DNA of 36,359 nucleotides from Elusimicrobiota bacterium (GCA_021161625.1 JAGHAG010000096.1:1-36359); one strand, 5' to 3'. Counted from the first letter of the stretch, positions 22,150-30,648 are shown. A program made the numbers and translations. Notes: generated by a model not told the origin, from the letters alone.

Positions 22150-22851
22150 ATGAATAAAAGAAAAAAGGGGTTTACCCTGTTAGATAGCAAACATCTAACA
22201 GGGTTTACACTTGTGGAACTCATGCTTGTTGTTGTAATTATTGGAATTCTTATGTTTGCAGGAGCATTAAAATTTAAAGATATGCGTTCGCAGATGAAAA
22301 TTGATGAGACAAAAGCAAAAATGAAAGCCATTCAGGTTGCAATAAAAATGTATTATGCTGATGTGGGACACTTCCCTGTTTTGCTTGCAGGTTACAGCAG
22401 TAACTGGAGCCATACCGGTCTTGGTGAAACCAGTGCAGGAAATGATACATCAAAATGGGTGGATTATTTGATAAATGGAGTGCCAAATTCTGTTGGCAAT
22501 CTTGAGGATGCAAATTCAGATGGGAAAATTGACAACTGGAATGGCCCCTATGTTGAAAATGAAAGTATCTTCAAGGATGCATGGGAACATCGTTTTGCAT
22601 GGAGAAATTATATGGGAAATGATTCATTTTATTCGGCAATTGTTTCACAGGGGCCAATGGGAAATGATGATGGGAATTCTTTCAGATTTATCACAAGGTC
22701 AGGAGCCTCATCACCCGCAGCAGCAGTTTTTGCAAAACAAGTGAAAGATGAACTGTATCCACCTGATGAAGAAGGTTTTTCAATAATTCCCCAGAATGGG
22801 GATGACAAAAATCTTGAAACTGACTTTAACATTGTTTTGTGGCTCGAATAA
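22150..22851 (+). CDS. Type IV pilin-like protein with a duplicated prepilin cleavage motif
   Basis: 233 residues from the ATG at 22150 (an earlier GTG at 22102 would add an unlikely 16-residue extension). Ancestral prepilin starts read Lys-Gly-Phe-Thr-Leu-Val-Glu; here the start is MNKRKKGFTL, then LDSKHLT, then GFTLVELMLVVVIIGIL. The extra 11 residues correspond to 33 bases bearing palindrome copy 3. The second GFTLVE has the conserved Glu at +5 and precedes the hydrophobic helix, so cleavage probably occurs there, after an 18-residue leader. The C-terminal region has Asp/Asn-rich loops and resembles GspG-type pseudopilins. It overlaps queC by 13 bases. Confidence 0.9.
   Translation: MNKRKKGFTLLDSKHLTGFTLVELMLVVVIIGILMFAGALKFKDMRSQMKIDETKAKMKAIQVAIKMYYADVGHFPVLLAGYSSNWSHTGLGETSAGNDTSKWVDYLINGVPNSVGNLEDANSDGKIDNWNGPYVENESIFKDAWEHRFAWRNYMGNDSFYSAIVSQGPMGNDDGNSFRFITRSGASSPAAAVFAKQVKDELYPPDEEGFSIIPQNGDDKNLETDFNIVLWLE
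22175..22203 (+). repeat. 29-bp palindromic element, copy 3 (inside the pilin gene)
   Basis: CCCTGTTAGAT, loop AGCAAAC, ATCTAACAGGG; the 11-base arms pair perfectly. It is flanked by direct repeats GGGTTTACCCT (22168-22178) and GGGTTTACACT (22201-22211) exactly 33 bases apart, so removing 33 bases restores an ordinary prepilin start. Confidence 0.9.
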
Positions 22852-23492
22852 AAAAAGCGGTTGTTCTTCTTTCCGGCGGACTTGATTCAACAACTGTCCT
22901 TTACTGGGCAAAATCAAAAAAAAGAAAGGTTCACGCCTTGATTTTTTCATACGGGCAAAAGCATTCAAAAGAGGTGAAAAAAGCAATAAAAATAGCAAAA
23001 GTTTCGCACACCCCCTATACAGTTATGAGAATTCATCTCCCGTGGGGCGGAAGTTCCCTTATTGAAAAGAATAAAAAAATCCCCAAAGGCAGAACAAAAA
23101 GGGATTCAATCCCTACGACCTATGTCCCTGCAAGAAATACAATTTTTTTGTCTTATGCTTTTTCTTTTTGTGAGGCAAAAAATTTTTCAGAAATTCTCAT
23201 AGGCGCAAATGCTCGCGATTTCTCAGGTTATCCTGATTGCCGTCCTTTTTTTTATAAAAATTTTAACAAACTCTTAAAAGTCGCAGGAGTGAAAAAAATC
23301 AAAGTAAAAGCCCCTCTTTTAAAAAAGACAAAATCACAAATTGTTAAACTTGCTTTAAAGTTAAAAGCCCCTTTGCATCTTACATGGTCCTGCTATAGAG
23401 GGGGTAAAAAACCGTGTGGAAGATGTGATGCCTGTCTTTTAAGAGCAAAAGGATTTAGAGAAGCAGGGATATCAGATCCAGCACTTAAATGA
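22839..23492 (+). CDS. queC: 7-cyano-7-deazaguanine synthase
   Basis: 217 residues with a GTG start. The PP-loop ATP pyrophosphatase motif SGGLDST is at 12-18, Tyr-Val-Pro-Ala-Arg-Asn at about 88-93, and the zinc cysteines are in Ser-Cys-Tyr-Arg-Gly and Cys-Gly-Arg-Cys-Asp-Ala-Cys near the C-terminus. It uses ATP and ammonia to convert 7-carboxy-7-deazaguanine to preQ0. It overlaps queE by four bases, so the last two preQ0 steps are co-translated. QueF and Tgt are not in the window. Confidence 0.95.
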   Translation: MARIKKAVVLLSGGLDSTTVLYWAKSKKRKVHALIFSYGQKHSKEVKKAIKIAKVSHTPYTVMRIHLPWGGSSLIEKNKKIPKGRTKRDSIPTTYVPARNTIFLSYAFSFCEAKNFSEILIGANARDFSGYPDCRPFFYKNFNKLLKVAGVKKIKVKAPLLKKTKSQIVKLALKLKAPLHLTWSCYRGGKKPCGRCDACLLRAKGFREAGISDPALK

Positions 23493-24127
23493 AAAAAGGG
23501 AAAATTTCTGAAATTTTCTTTTCAATTCAGGGAGAGGGCGTTTTTGCAGGCACCCCATCATATTTTGTCAGATTTTATGGTTGTAATAAAAGGTGTTTTT
23601 ATTGTGATACATTCTATGCTCTTAAAGGAAAGTTTTACACCTCCTCAGTGGATGAAGTTGTTGAGAAAATCCCGAAAGGTCAGAATGTTGTAATAACAGG
23701 GGGTGAGCCAACCTGTCAGATTGAATTTTTAAAGGACCTTACAAAAAAACTAAAAAAAAGAAGAAATTTTATTTCAATTGAAACAAATGGATTTAAATCT
23801 CTAAAAGGTGTTGATTTTGATTTTGTTTCCTTTCACATAGAAAAACTGGGAAAAAAGGAAAAAAAATTTATAAGGGAAATTTCAAAAAAACTTTTTTGTA
23901 TAAAAGTTGTTGTGACAAAGAAGACAACTTTCTCAGATGTAAAAAAGGTGGCAGAATTTTTGAAAGATTTTAAAAAGGCAACTTTAATCCTTCAGGTCCA
24001 ATCTCGTGGCAATCAAATTTTAAAAAACTCGGTTAAAAAGGCTTTTTCATTTGCAAGAGAGATTTCAGATTTTTATTCATCTGTAAGGGTTTTGCCGCAG
24101 ATTCATAAAATTTTAAAACTAAAATAA
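23489..24127 (+). CDS. queE: 7-carboxy-7-deazaguanine synthase
   Basis: 212 residues, radical SAM. The cluster cysteines are Cys32, Cys36 and Cys39 (CNKRCFYC, a CX3CX2C motif), with Ser-Ile-Gln-Gly-Glu-Gly-Val-Phe-Ala-Gly-Thr-Pro just before it, the QueE substrate segment, and Thr-Gly-Gly-Glu-Pro near 71-75 for S-adenosylmethionine. It contracts carboxytetrahydropterin to carboxy-deazaguanine. The ATGA overlap with queC couples them. The end is followed by a 34-base repeat-derived spacer and a convergent flavoprotein gene. Confidence 0.95.
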   Translation: MKKGKISEIFFSIQGEGVFAGTPSYFVRFYGCNKRCFYCDTFYALKGKFYTSSVDEVVEKIPKGQNVVITGGEPTCQIEFLKDLTKKLKKRRNFISIETNGFKSLKGVDFDFVSFHIEKLGKKEKKFIREISKKLFCIKVVVTKKTTFSDVKKVAEFLKDFKKATLILQVQSRGNQILKNSVKKAFSFAREISDFYSSVRVLPQIHKILKLK

Positions 24128-24161
24128 TATTATCTTCTTTCCTCTATCCACTTTCCACTTT
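24128..24161. repeat. Short repeat fragment between convergent genes
   Basis: The reverse complement of this 34-base spacer is a purine-rich AGTGGAAAGTGGATAGAGGA stretch, close to sequences at 21238-21268 and 36205-36235. No terminator hairpin is visible between the two convergent genes. Confidence 0.5.
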
Positions 24162-25496
24162 CTACTGTTGCAGGGCTTTGTTTATTGCACGAAGCACAGG
24201 GTCCCACACAGGTGCAACAGAGGGATTGTAACTCAAATCCAATCGGGATGCCTCTTTCAACTGCATTTTTGCGTAAATTATTGTTGCAAAAATATCAATC
24301 CTTTTTCCCACGCCATCTTTGCCAACCATCTGTGCTCCGAGAATCTGTCCGTTTGCTTTTGAAAATATGAGTTTTGTAAAAATTTTTTCAGCCCCAGGAT
24401 AATAATGCGCTTTTGAAAGGGAAGTTGATGTTTCTACCTCTACATCAGGAAAAATTTTTTTGGCTTCCTCTTCTCCAAGCCCTGTTTTGGCTGCATGTAA
24501 GGAGAAAACTTTGGTAATGCTTGTTCCCAGAACTCCCTCAAAAATTTCACTTCCTCCGGATGCATTTATTCCTGCAATTCTGCCAGTTTTGTTTGCGGTT
24601 GTTCCCTGTGGAATGTAAATTTTTTCACCTGTCAGGATGTGTTTTACCTCAATACAGTCCCCTGCAGCAAAGATACTGGGGTCGGCTGTCTGAAGGCGGT
24701 CGTTTACAGAAACTGCACCGGTTTTTCCTGTTTCTATTGAAGTTCCGTTTATGAGTTCCACTTCAGGACTTACTCCAACAGCATCTAATACAAAATCTAC
24801 TTCTATGTGGGTATTGTTAAAATTAGCGATAATTTTTTCCGACTCAGAAGCAAATTCCACAGCAACACCTTTAAAAACAGAAACATTATTAGAAATCAAC
24901 TCCTTTTCAACAATTTTGCTTATTTCTTCATCAAACTGGGGAAGAACTCTTGACATTTTTTCAAAGAGAAAAACCTGCATACCGAGTTTTCTGAAAGCCT
25001 CTGACATTTCCAGACCCAGAAACCCTGAACCAATGACAGCAACTCTTTTTGGAATTTTTTCATTGAGGTAATTTTTTAAATTTATTCCATCCTCAAGATT
25101 TCTTACTCTAAAGACATTTTTTTTAAGAGGAACAGCTCTTTTTGGAGTTCCTCCTGTGGCAAGAATAAGGCGGTGATATTCTTGCAAAATTTTTTCACCT
25201 GTTTCTAAATTTTTTGCTTCAACAGTTTTGGTGGAGGTGTTTATTTTTTCAACAAGAGTTTGTGTGTAGACATCAATTTTTCTTACTTTACGAAAATGTT
25301 CAGGTGTATAGACAATCAGAGAATTTGGGTCTTTTATTTCTCCTGAGATATAAAAAGGAATTCCACAGGAACCATAAGAGACAAATTTTGTCTTTTCAAA
25401 AACAACAATTTTTGCATTTGGTTCTCTTCTTCTTATCTGGGTTGCTGCACTCATCCCTGCAGCACACCCACCAATTACGACATAAATTTTTTCCAT
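24162..25496 (-). CDS. CoA-disulfide reductase / NADH oxidase-like flavoprotein
   Basis: 444 residues of the FAD-dependent pyridine nucleotide-disulfide oxidoreductase family. The FAD site is VVIGGCAAGMSAA (6-18), the single redox Cys is Cys44 in SYGSCGIPFYISG, the NAD(P)H site is Val-Ile-Gly-Ser-Gly-Phe-Leu-Gly-Leu-Glu (about 154-163), and the second FAD motif is Ile-Phe-Ala-Ala-Gly-Asp-Cys near 280. This single-cysteine class includes CoA-disulfide reductases, NADH oxidases and polysulfide reductases, and sequence alone does not separate them. It is a single gene, convergent with queE and divergent from the HIT gene. Confidence 0.87.
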   Translation of the reverse strand: MEKIYVVIGGCAAGMSAATQIRRREPNAKIVVFEKTKFVSYGSCGIPFYISGEIKDPNSLIVYTPEHFRKVRKIDVYTQTLVEKINTSTKTVEAKNLETGEKILQEYHRLILATGGTPKRAVPLKKNVFRVRNLEDGINLKNYLNEKIPKRVAVIGSGFLGLEMSEAFRKLGMQVFLFEKMSRVLPQFDEEISKIVEKELISNNVSVFKGVAVEFASESEKIIANFNNTHIEVDFVLDAVGVSPEVELINGTSIETGKTGAVSVNDRLQTADPSIFAAGDCIEVKHILTGEKIYIPQGTTANKTGRIAGINASGGSEIFEGVLGTSITKVFSLHAAKTGLGEEEAKKIFPDVEVETSTSLSKAHYYPGAEKIFTKLIFSKANGQILGAQMVGKDGVGKRIDIFATIIYAKMQLKEASRLDLSYNPSVAPVWDPVLRAINKALQQ

Positions 25497-25564
25497 ATTT
25501 TAAAATAGCAAATAATTTTTGAAATATAAATTGTAAATTTTTTCATCCCTCACACATCCTCATC

Positions 25565-25593
25565 TTGTCAAAATGGATTTTTCATATTATAAT
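25565..25593 (+). promoter_or_regulatory. Strong sigma-70 promoter of the HIT-rpsU-dnaG-rpoD operon
   Basis: TTGTCA (25565-25570), a 17-base spacer and a perfect TATAAT (25588-25593). Initiation near 25600 gives a leader of about 15 bases to the ATG at 25615, with only a weak GGG/AAGAG sequence as ribosome site. It is the best core promoter I see in the window, fitting the house-keeping operon it drives. Confidence 0.8.
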
Positions 25594-25614
25594 ACAGATT
25601 TGTGGGTATAAGAG

Positions 25615-25950
25615 ATGGATTGTATATTTTGTAAAATTTTAAAAGGAGAGATAAAGGCGGATTTTGTTTTTAAGGAAGAGGGTATTTTTGCTTTTAAAGA
25701 CATAAATCCCCAGGCACCACATCACATTTTGATAATACCTGAAAAGCATATAGCAACAATAAATGATTTGAATGACGAGGATGCTTTGATTATGGGGAAA
25801 ATGCTCCTTGCTGCAAAGAAAATAGCAAAAAAACTTGGGATTCAGAGTTATCGTCTTGTATTTAACTGTAATGCTGATGCAGGACAGGAAGTTTTTCATA
25901 TTCACCTGCATTTTCTTGCAGGGAGGAAATTTACCTGGCCACCAGGATAA
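25615..25950 (+). CDS. HIT-family nucleotide hydrolase (HINT-like)
   Basis: 111 residues, the normal HINT size. The N-terminal Cys3-Ile-Phe-Cys6 and the catalytic histidine triad at His95, His97, His99 (HIHLHFLAG) are present. HINT proteins hydrolyse purine nucleoside phosphoramidates; the cell role is often unclear. It is the first gene of the operon and lies 17 bases before rpsU. No signal peptide is present. Confidence 0.93.
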   Translation: MDCIFCKILKGEIKADFVFKEEGIFAFKDINPQAPHHILIIPEKHIATINDLNDEDALIMGKMLLAAKKIAKKLGIQSYRLVFNCNADAGQEVFHIHLHFLAGRKFTWPPG

Positions 25951-25967
25951 TAAGGAGGTGATGGAAA

Positions 25968-26192
25968 TTGGCTTATGTAAAGGTTGGTGAAAACGAGCGG
26001 TTTGAAAATGCTTTAAAAAGATTTAAGAAACAGTGCGAGATGGAGGGAATTTTAAAAGAAATTAAAAAGAGACAGTATTATGAAAGTCCGAGCATGCTTA
26101 AGAAGAAAAAACGAGACGAATTGAAACGCAAAAAAAGGCTTCTTGAAGCAAGGTTAAAAAGATTTCAGAGAAAAAAAGGAAGGAGTAAATGA
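25968..26192 (+). CDS. rpsU: 30S ribosomal protein S21
   Basis: 74 residues, strongly basic, with the S21 start Val-x-Val-Gly-Glu-Asn-Glu-Arg-Phe-Glu-x-Ala-Leu-Lys-Arg-Phe-Lys and a Lys/Arg tail. The start is TTG at 25968, supported by AAGGAGGTGAT ending about eight bases upstream, a very strong anti-SD match. S21 helps initiation on the 30S subunit, and rpsU-dnaG-rpoD is the classical macromolecular-synthesis operon. It overlaps the NIF3 gene by four bases. Confidence 0.95.
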   Translation: MAYVKVGENERFENALKRFKKQCEMEGILKEIKKRQYYESPSMLKKKKRDELKRKKRLLEARLKRFQRKKGRSK

Positions 26193-27157
26193 GAGTTTGC
26201 GAATTTTTTGATTTTGCAATTTCCTGTGGTATTGAAGCAGATCCCAGAGGCAAAAAACAGGTTCAGGAATTTTTAAAGCAGGAAAAAAAGAGGTTTGAAA
26301 AATTAAGTGATAAGGAAAAAAAGTTTTTTGACATTCAGAGATTGAAAAACCCTTATGTTGATTCGCGGATTTTGTTTAATCCGCACAACAATGAGGTAAA
26401 AACAATTCTCTGCGGAATTGATATTGAAGTTGGGGAAGTTTTGCTTGCAGATGCCCTGAAAAAGGCAGGCAAAAAAATTGACCTTATTGTTGCACATCAC
26501 CCTGCAGGATATGCTTACAGCAACTTTTTCGAAGTTATGGACATGCAGCCAGAGGTTCACGAGCAGTGGGGTGTTCCTATAAACATAGGAGAAGCTTTGA
26601 TTAAAGAGAGAAAAAGCAGGGTAGAAAGAAGCGTTCTTCCAAGAAATCACACGCGGGCTCAGGATGCTGCAAAACTTTTAGGGATACCATTTTTAAATTT
26701 ACACACCCCTGCAGACAACCATGTTGCAACTTTTCTAACAGAAAAGTTCAAAGGAAAAAAGTTAAAAGTTGGAGATGTTCTTGATGAACTTAACTCCATT
26801 GAAGAATACAGGTGGGCAAAGGAAAATTTTCTCCCATCACCAAAAATTCTTGTTGGAGACAAAAACAATTCCTGCGGGAAAATTGTGGTTGATATGACAG
26901 GGGGCACAGAACCATCTGAGGAAATCTTTGAGAAAATGGCAAACGCAGGAGTGGGAACAGTTATAGGTATGCATTACAGCGAAAAGCACATTGAAAAGGC
27001 AAAAAACTCCTACATAAATGTAATTGTTGCAGGTCACATTTCCTCAGACACACTGGGAATGAACCTTTTGCTGGATAAAATAGAAGCAAAATTTGGCAAA
27101 TTACAAATATTTGAATGTTCAGGATTTCACAGGGTAAGGAGAAAAAAACAGGTTTAA
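26189..27157 (+). CDS. NIF3-family metal-binding protein
   Basis: 322 residues. Family features are His-His-Pro (near 103) in the Ala-His-His-Pro-Ala-Gly-Tyr segment, HTPADNHV (about 172-179), and Ala-Gly-His-Ile-Ser-Ser-Asp-Thr-Leu-Gly near 280. These fit the NIF3 (DUF34) fold, which binds two metal ions and has GTP cyclohydrolase I type 2-like relatives; no clear biochemical role is settled. It lies between rpsU and dnaG. In some Gram-positives a NIF3 gene lies close after dnaG-sigA, so the association is conserved in kind. Confidence 0.85.
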   Translation: MRVCEFFDFAISCGIEADPRGKKQVQEFLKQEKKRFEKLSDKEKKFFDIQRLKNPYVDSRILFNPHNNEVKTILCGIDIEVGEVLLADALKKAGKKIDLIVAHHPAGYAYSNFFEVMDMQPEVHEQWGVPINIGEALIKERKSRVERSVLPRNHTRAQDAAKLLGIPFLNLHTPADNHVATFLTEKFKGKKLKVGDVLDELNSIEEYRWAKENFLPSPKILVGDKNNSCGKIVVDMTGGTEPSEEIFEKMANAGVGTVIGMHYSEKHIEKAKNSYINVIVAGHISSDTLGMNLLLDKIEAKFGKLQIFECSGFHRVRRKKQV

Positions 27158-27167
27158 ATTAAAATCT

Positions 27168-28901
27168 ATGGGGTTTAATTTTGATTTCATAGAAAAGGTT
27201 AGAGTTTCGTCTGATATTGTGAAGGTTGTTGAATCATACATACCTTTGAAAAAAGCAGGTGTAAATTATACCGCCCTGTGTCCCTTCCATCAGGAAAAAA
27301 CCCCATCTTTTTTTGTCTCTCCCCAGAAGCAGATTTATCATTGCTTTGGTTGTGGAGAAGGTGGAAATGTCTTTTCTTTTGTTATGAAAATGGAAGGGGT
27401 TTCTTTTCCAGAAGCAGTAAAACTTCTTGCTGAACGCGCCCACATTCCTATTCCTGAGACAAAGACATCCCCACAGGAGAAAAGAAAGAAGTATTGTTAC
27501 TCTGTTATGGAAAAAGTAAAGAATTTTTATGTTGAAAATTTGAAAAAATCCGCTATAGCCAGAAGTTTTATTCAAAAAAGAGGTATTACTCCAGAAATGG
27601 CAAAAAAATTTGAAATGGGTTATTCTCCTGAAGGGAATCACATAAATGTTTTTTTTAAAAAGACAGGAATAAAACCTGAAATCCTTGAAGAACTTGGTGT
27701 TCTTTACAGGACAACCACAACATGGCATGACAAATTCTCAGGTAGAATTATCTTCCCCATAAAAGATGTTTCAAACAGAGTTGTTGCATTTGGGGGCAGG
27801 GCTCTTCGGGAAAATGCAAGAGCAAAATATCTCAATTCCTCTGAAACACTGCTTTTTCACAAAAGTTTCATTCTCTATGCACTCAATCTTGCTAAATCTG
27901 AAATGGTTGCCACGAAAAAAGCGCTGGTTACAGAGGGCTATATGGATGTTCTAACCCTCCACCAGTTTGGCTTTTCAAATGCCTGTGGAGTTCTTGGAAC
28001 AGCTCTTACTCAGGAGCATGTTTATCTTCTAAAAAGATTTGTGGACAATATTTATTTTGTTTTTGACAATGATCTGGCAGGAATTGAAGCAGTTTTAAGA
28101 GGGGCGCTCAAAATTCTTCCATTTGAAATTGCAAGTTTTGTTATAAAACTTGAAAAGGCAAAAGATGTTGATGAATTTCTGCACAGATTTGGATCCCCTC
28201 AGTTTAAAAAGGAGATTGAAAAAGCAGTGCCTCTTATGGATTTTATAAGGCAGATTCTAATAGCAAGGGTCCCTTCAAATTCTCAGGGTAAAGCCCTTTT
28301 TGTAAAAAATTTATCTTTGTATTTAAGTGCAATCACCAATCCAATAATAAAGGAGGAAGAAATAAAAAGAACTGCACAATTCATTGATGTGAGCGTTGAT
28401 TCAGTAAAACAGAGTTTGAAAGAACCTGACAGGGTGGTGGATGTTTCACAAAAAAGCATTCCGGCAAGACAAATTACAAAGCGTGAAAAGATAGAGAGAG
28501 AAATAATTATTTTTCTCTTAAATTTTCCTGAAATTGTTGATGAGTTTTACAAAAGAATAAAGGCAGAGAATTTGAAATTTTTTTCAGACATTCTCTCACA
28601 GATTTATGTGCTTTCCAGTCAGGGCAAAGAAATACCTGTATCAAGATTTGTTGATTTGCTTCAGGAAGAGTATGATGATTTTCTATCAGACCTTACCAGA
28701 AGGTCTTTTGAGGAAGATAGTTTTTCAGACAAAACTGTAATAAAGAAGAGAAAAGAAAAAGCCCGAATATTAATAGAAAGATTTAAAAGGGTTTTGGATG
28801 AGGAGAAATTCCAGCAGGAAAGGGAGAAGTTAAAGGCAGATGCGTCTGATGAGATTTTGAAAAGTTATATTGAGGCTGCCAAAAAGTTAAAAGGAGGGTA
28901 A
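27168..28901 (+). CDS. dnaG: DNA primase
   Basis: 577 residues, normal length. The zinc finger is Cys38, His41, Cys59, Cys62. The Toprim domain has EGYMDVL near 257 and the acidic motif Phe-Asp-Asn-Asp-Leu-Ala-Gly near 305, in which the first part of the usual Asp-Gly-Asp is Asp-Asn-Asp. A C-terminal helical segment would bind the replicative helicase. It makes RNA primers on single-stranded DNA. Only a weak ribosome site precedes the ATG. It is followed after one base by rpoD. Confidence 0.97.
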   Translation: MGFNFDFIEKVRVSSDIVKVVESYIPLKKAGVNYTALCPFHQEKTPSFFVSPQKQIYHCFGCGEGGNVFSFVMKMEGVSFPEAVKLLAERAHIPIPETKTSPQEKRKKYCYSVMEKVKNFYVENLKKSAIARSFIQKRGITPEMAKKFEMGYSPEGNHINVFFKKTGIKPEILEELGVLYRTTTTWHDKFSGRIIFPIKDVSNRVVAFGGRALRENARAKYLNSSETLLFHKSFILYALNLAKSEMVATKKALVTEGYMDVLTLHQFGFSNACGVLGTALTQEHVYLLKRFVDNIYFVFDNDLAGIEAVLRGALKILPFEIASFVIKLEKAKDVDEFLHRFGSPQFKKEIEKAVPLMDFIRQILIARVPSNSQGKALFVKNLSLYLSAITNPIIKEEEIKRTAQFIDVSVDSVKQSLKEPDRVVDVSQKSIPARQITKREKIEREIIIFLLNFPEIVDEFYKRIKAENLKFFSDILSQIYVLSSQGKEIPVSRFVDLLQEEYDDFLSDLTRRSFEEDSFSDKTVIKKRKEKARILIERFKRVLDEEKFQQEREKLKADASDEILKSYIEAAKKLKGG

Positions 28902-28902
28902 A

Positions 28903-30648
28903 TTGAAAAAGAAAAAAGTTAAGAAAACAAAGAATCCAACAAAAACAAAGAAAAAAATGAAAAAAAAGATTATAAGGAAACTCGTTTTAAAAAGTAAAAA
29001 AATTGGAAAAATTTCTTTTTCAGAAATCAATGAAAACCTCCCGTCAAATTACAATGACCCGCAGTTTATAGAAGATCTCATCACATCCCTTGAAAGCACA
29101 GGGGTTGAAATAGAAGATGCTGGTAAAATAACCACTCCTGAAGAAGAAGGGCTTGTTTCCATAACCCCACCCGAACACATTGACACATCTGACTCAGTAA
29201 AAATGTTTTTAAGTGAAATGGGAAAAGAGTCCCTTTTAAGTCGGGAAGAAGAAACATTTCTTGCAAAGGGGATTTATGACCGTGAAATGCGCCTAAAATA
29301 CATAATCCTTTCAAATCCAATTGCTTTTAAAGAACTAATCCACATAAACACCCTGCTTCAGGAAGATGTTATTTCAGCAAGGGAACTTATGCCAAGAGGG
29401 AGGAAGACAAAAAGAATTCTGGAAAACATGAAAAGAAAAGTTGCCTCTGTTTCAAAAACACTTAAAAAGGGAAGCAGAAAAATTATTAATCTAATAAAGA
29501 AATACGACACAGTTAAAAAGCAAAAGACAAAAGAAAAAATAAAAAGCGAGATAACCTCCGTAAGAGAAAAACTCTATAAAGAACTTCTTGCCTTGAATTT
29601 GAATGCCCAGAAACTTAAAAGATTATTGCATTTGATAAAAATGGCAGGCAAGAGAATTGAAAAATCTATTAAAAAAAGGCAGACCATCCTTAAAGATGTT
29701 GATGAACTCAAAGCAAATGAACTTTATAAAAAATATAAAAAGAGGAAAATTTCACCTTATGCTTTTAAGAAAGAAGTTGGTTGCACTCCATCAAATTGGA
29801 AAAAGCGCACTTTAATACTTGAGAAATTAGACAGAAAACTTGAGCATTTTAAGATGGAATACGCACAGTTTCCTGATGAACTTTTTAATTTCTGCGAAGA
29901 AATAAAGATTCTTGAAAAGGAAATTAAACAGATGAAGTTAAAGGTTGTAAGAAGCAATTTAAGACTTGTTGTTTCCATTGCAAAACATCACTCAAGTCCA
30001 CATCTTTCGTTACTGGATTTAATTCAGGAGGGCTGTATTGGTTTGATGAAAGCAGTGGACAAATTTGAATATAAAAAGGGTTTTAAGTTTTCAACTTATG
30101 CAACCTGGTGGATAAGGCAGTCCATAAACAGGGCAATTGCAGACCAGGCGAGAACAATAAGAATACCTGTTCACATGAAGGAGATGATAAGCAAAATTTC
30201 AGCATTTTCTCAGGTTTTTCGGCAGAAGCACGGGGTGGATCCAACTCCTGAACAATGTGCAGAGGCATTAAAAATACCTGTTGAAAGAATACACACGGTT
30301 CTTAAAGTTATGCCTGAGCCATTTTCTCTTGCCCAGCCTGTTGGAGATGAAGACGATGCCCAGCTTGAAGAATATGTGAAGGATACCACAATGAGTAATC
30401 CCGAAGAAATTACACAGATAGAATTAATGAAAAGGGAAGTGGAAAAGCTTCTTGAAACCCTTCCACCAAGAGAGAGTCAGATTTTAAAACTGAGGTTTGG
30501 CATAGATTCAGGCTTTCCAAGAACGCTTGAAGAGGTTGGAAAAGAGTTTAAAGTTACAAGGGAGAGAATCAGACAGATAGAAGCAAAGGCAATTTCAAAA
30601 TTAAAAGACCTTGCTGAAAAAAGAAAGTTAAGGCAGTTTATAGAATGA
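28903..30648 (+). CDS. rpoD: Primary sigma factor
   Basis: 581 residues. Regions 1.1 (about 35-75), 1.2 (Asp-Ser-Val-Lys-Met-Phe-Leu-Ser-Glu-Met-Gly, about 98-110), 2 (Leu-Asp-Leu-Ile-Gln-Glu-Gly-Cys-Ile-Gly-Leu-Met near 370 and the TYATWWIRQSI motif near 398), 3 and 4 (Glu-Val-Gly-Lys-Glu-Phe-Lys-Val-Thr-Arg-Glu-Arg-Ile-Arg near 545) are visible. A charged insert of about 200 residues lies between 1.2 and 2, the usual non-conserved region. The first 33 residues are an unusual Lys-rich head. The TTG start has AAGGAGGG just upstream. The -35/-10 boxes in this window match the canonical consensus this factor should use. Confidence 0.97.
   Translation: MKKKKVKKTKNPTKTKKKMKKKIIRKLVLKSKKIGKISFSEINENLPSNYNDPQFIEDLITSLESTGVEIEDAGKITTPEEEGLVSITPPEHIDTSDSVKMFLSEMGKESLLSREEETFLAKGIYDREMRLKYIILSNPIAFKELIHINTLLQEDVISARELMPRGRKTKRILENMKRKVASVSKTLKKGSRKIINLIKKYDTVKKQKTKEKIKSEITSVREKLYKELLALNLNAQKLKRLLHLIKMAGKRIEKSIKKRQTILKDVDELKANELYKKYKKRKISPYAFKKEVGCTPSNWKKRTLILEKLDRKLEHFKMEYAQFPDELFNFCEEIKILEKEIKQMKLKVVRSNLRLVVSIAKHHSSPHLSLLDLIQEGCIGLMKAVDKFEYKKGFKFSTYATWWIRQSINRAIADQARTIRIPVHMKEMISKISAFSQVFRQKHGVDPTPEQCAEALKIPVERIHTVLKVMPEPFSLAQPVGDEDDAQLEEYVKDTTMSNPEEITQIELMKREVEKLLETLPPRESQILKLRFGIDSGFPRTLEEVGKEFKVTRERIRQIEAKAISKLKDLAEKRKLRQFIE

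Noticed and set aside
25566..25571. TTGACA on the minus strand as -35 for the flavoprotein gene
   Set aside because: At 17 bases the -10 position reads GGATGA, which is not a usable -10 box, so a shared -35 as at 5.4 kb is not supported here.
26303..26650. Minus-strand frame within the NIF3 gene
   Set aside because: No homology recognised, no ribosome site, and the plus-strand NIF3 gene accounts for the region.
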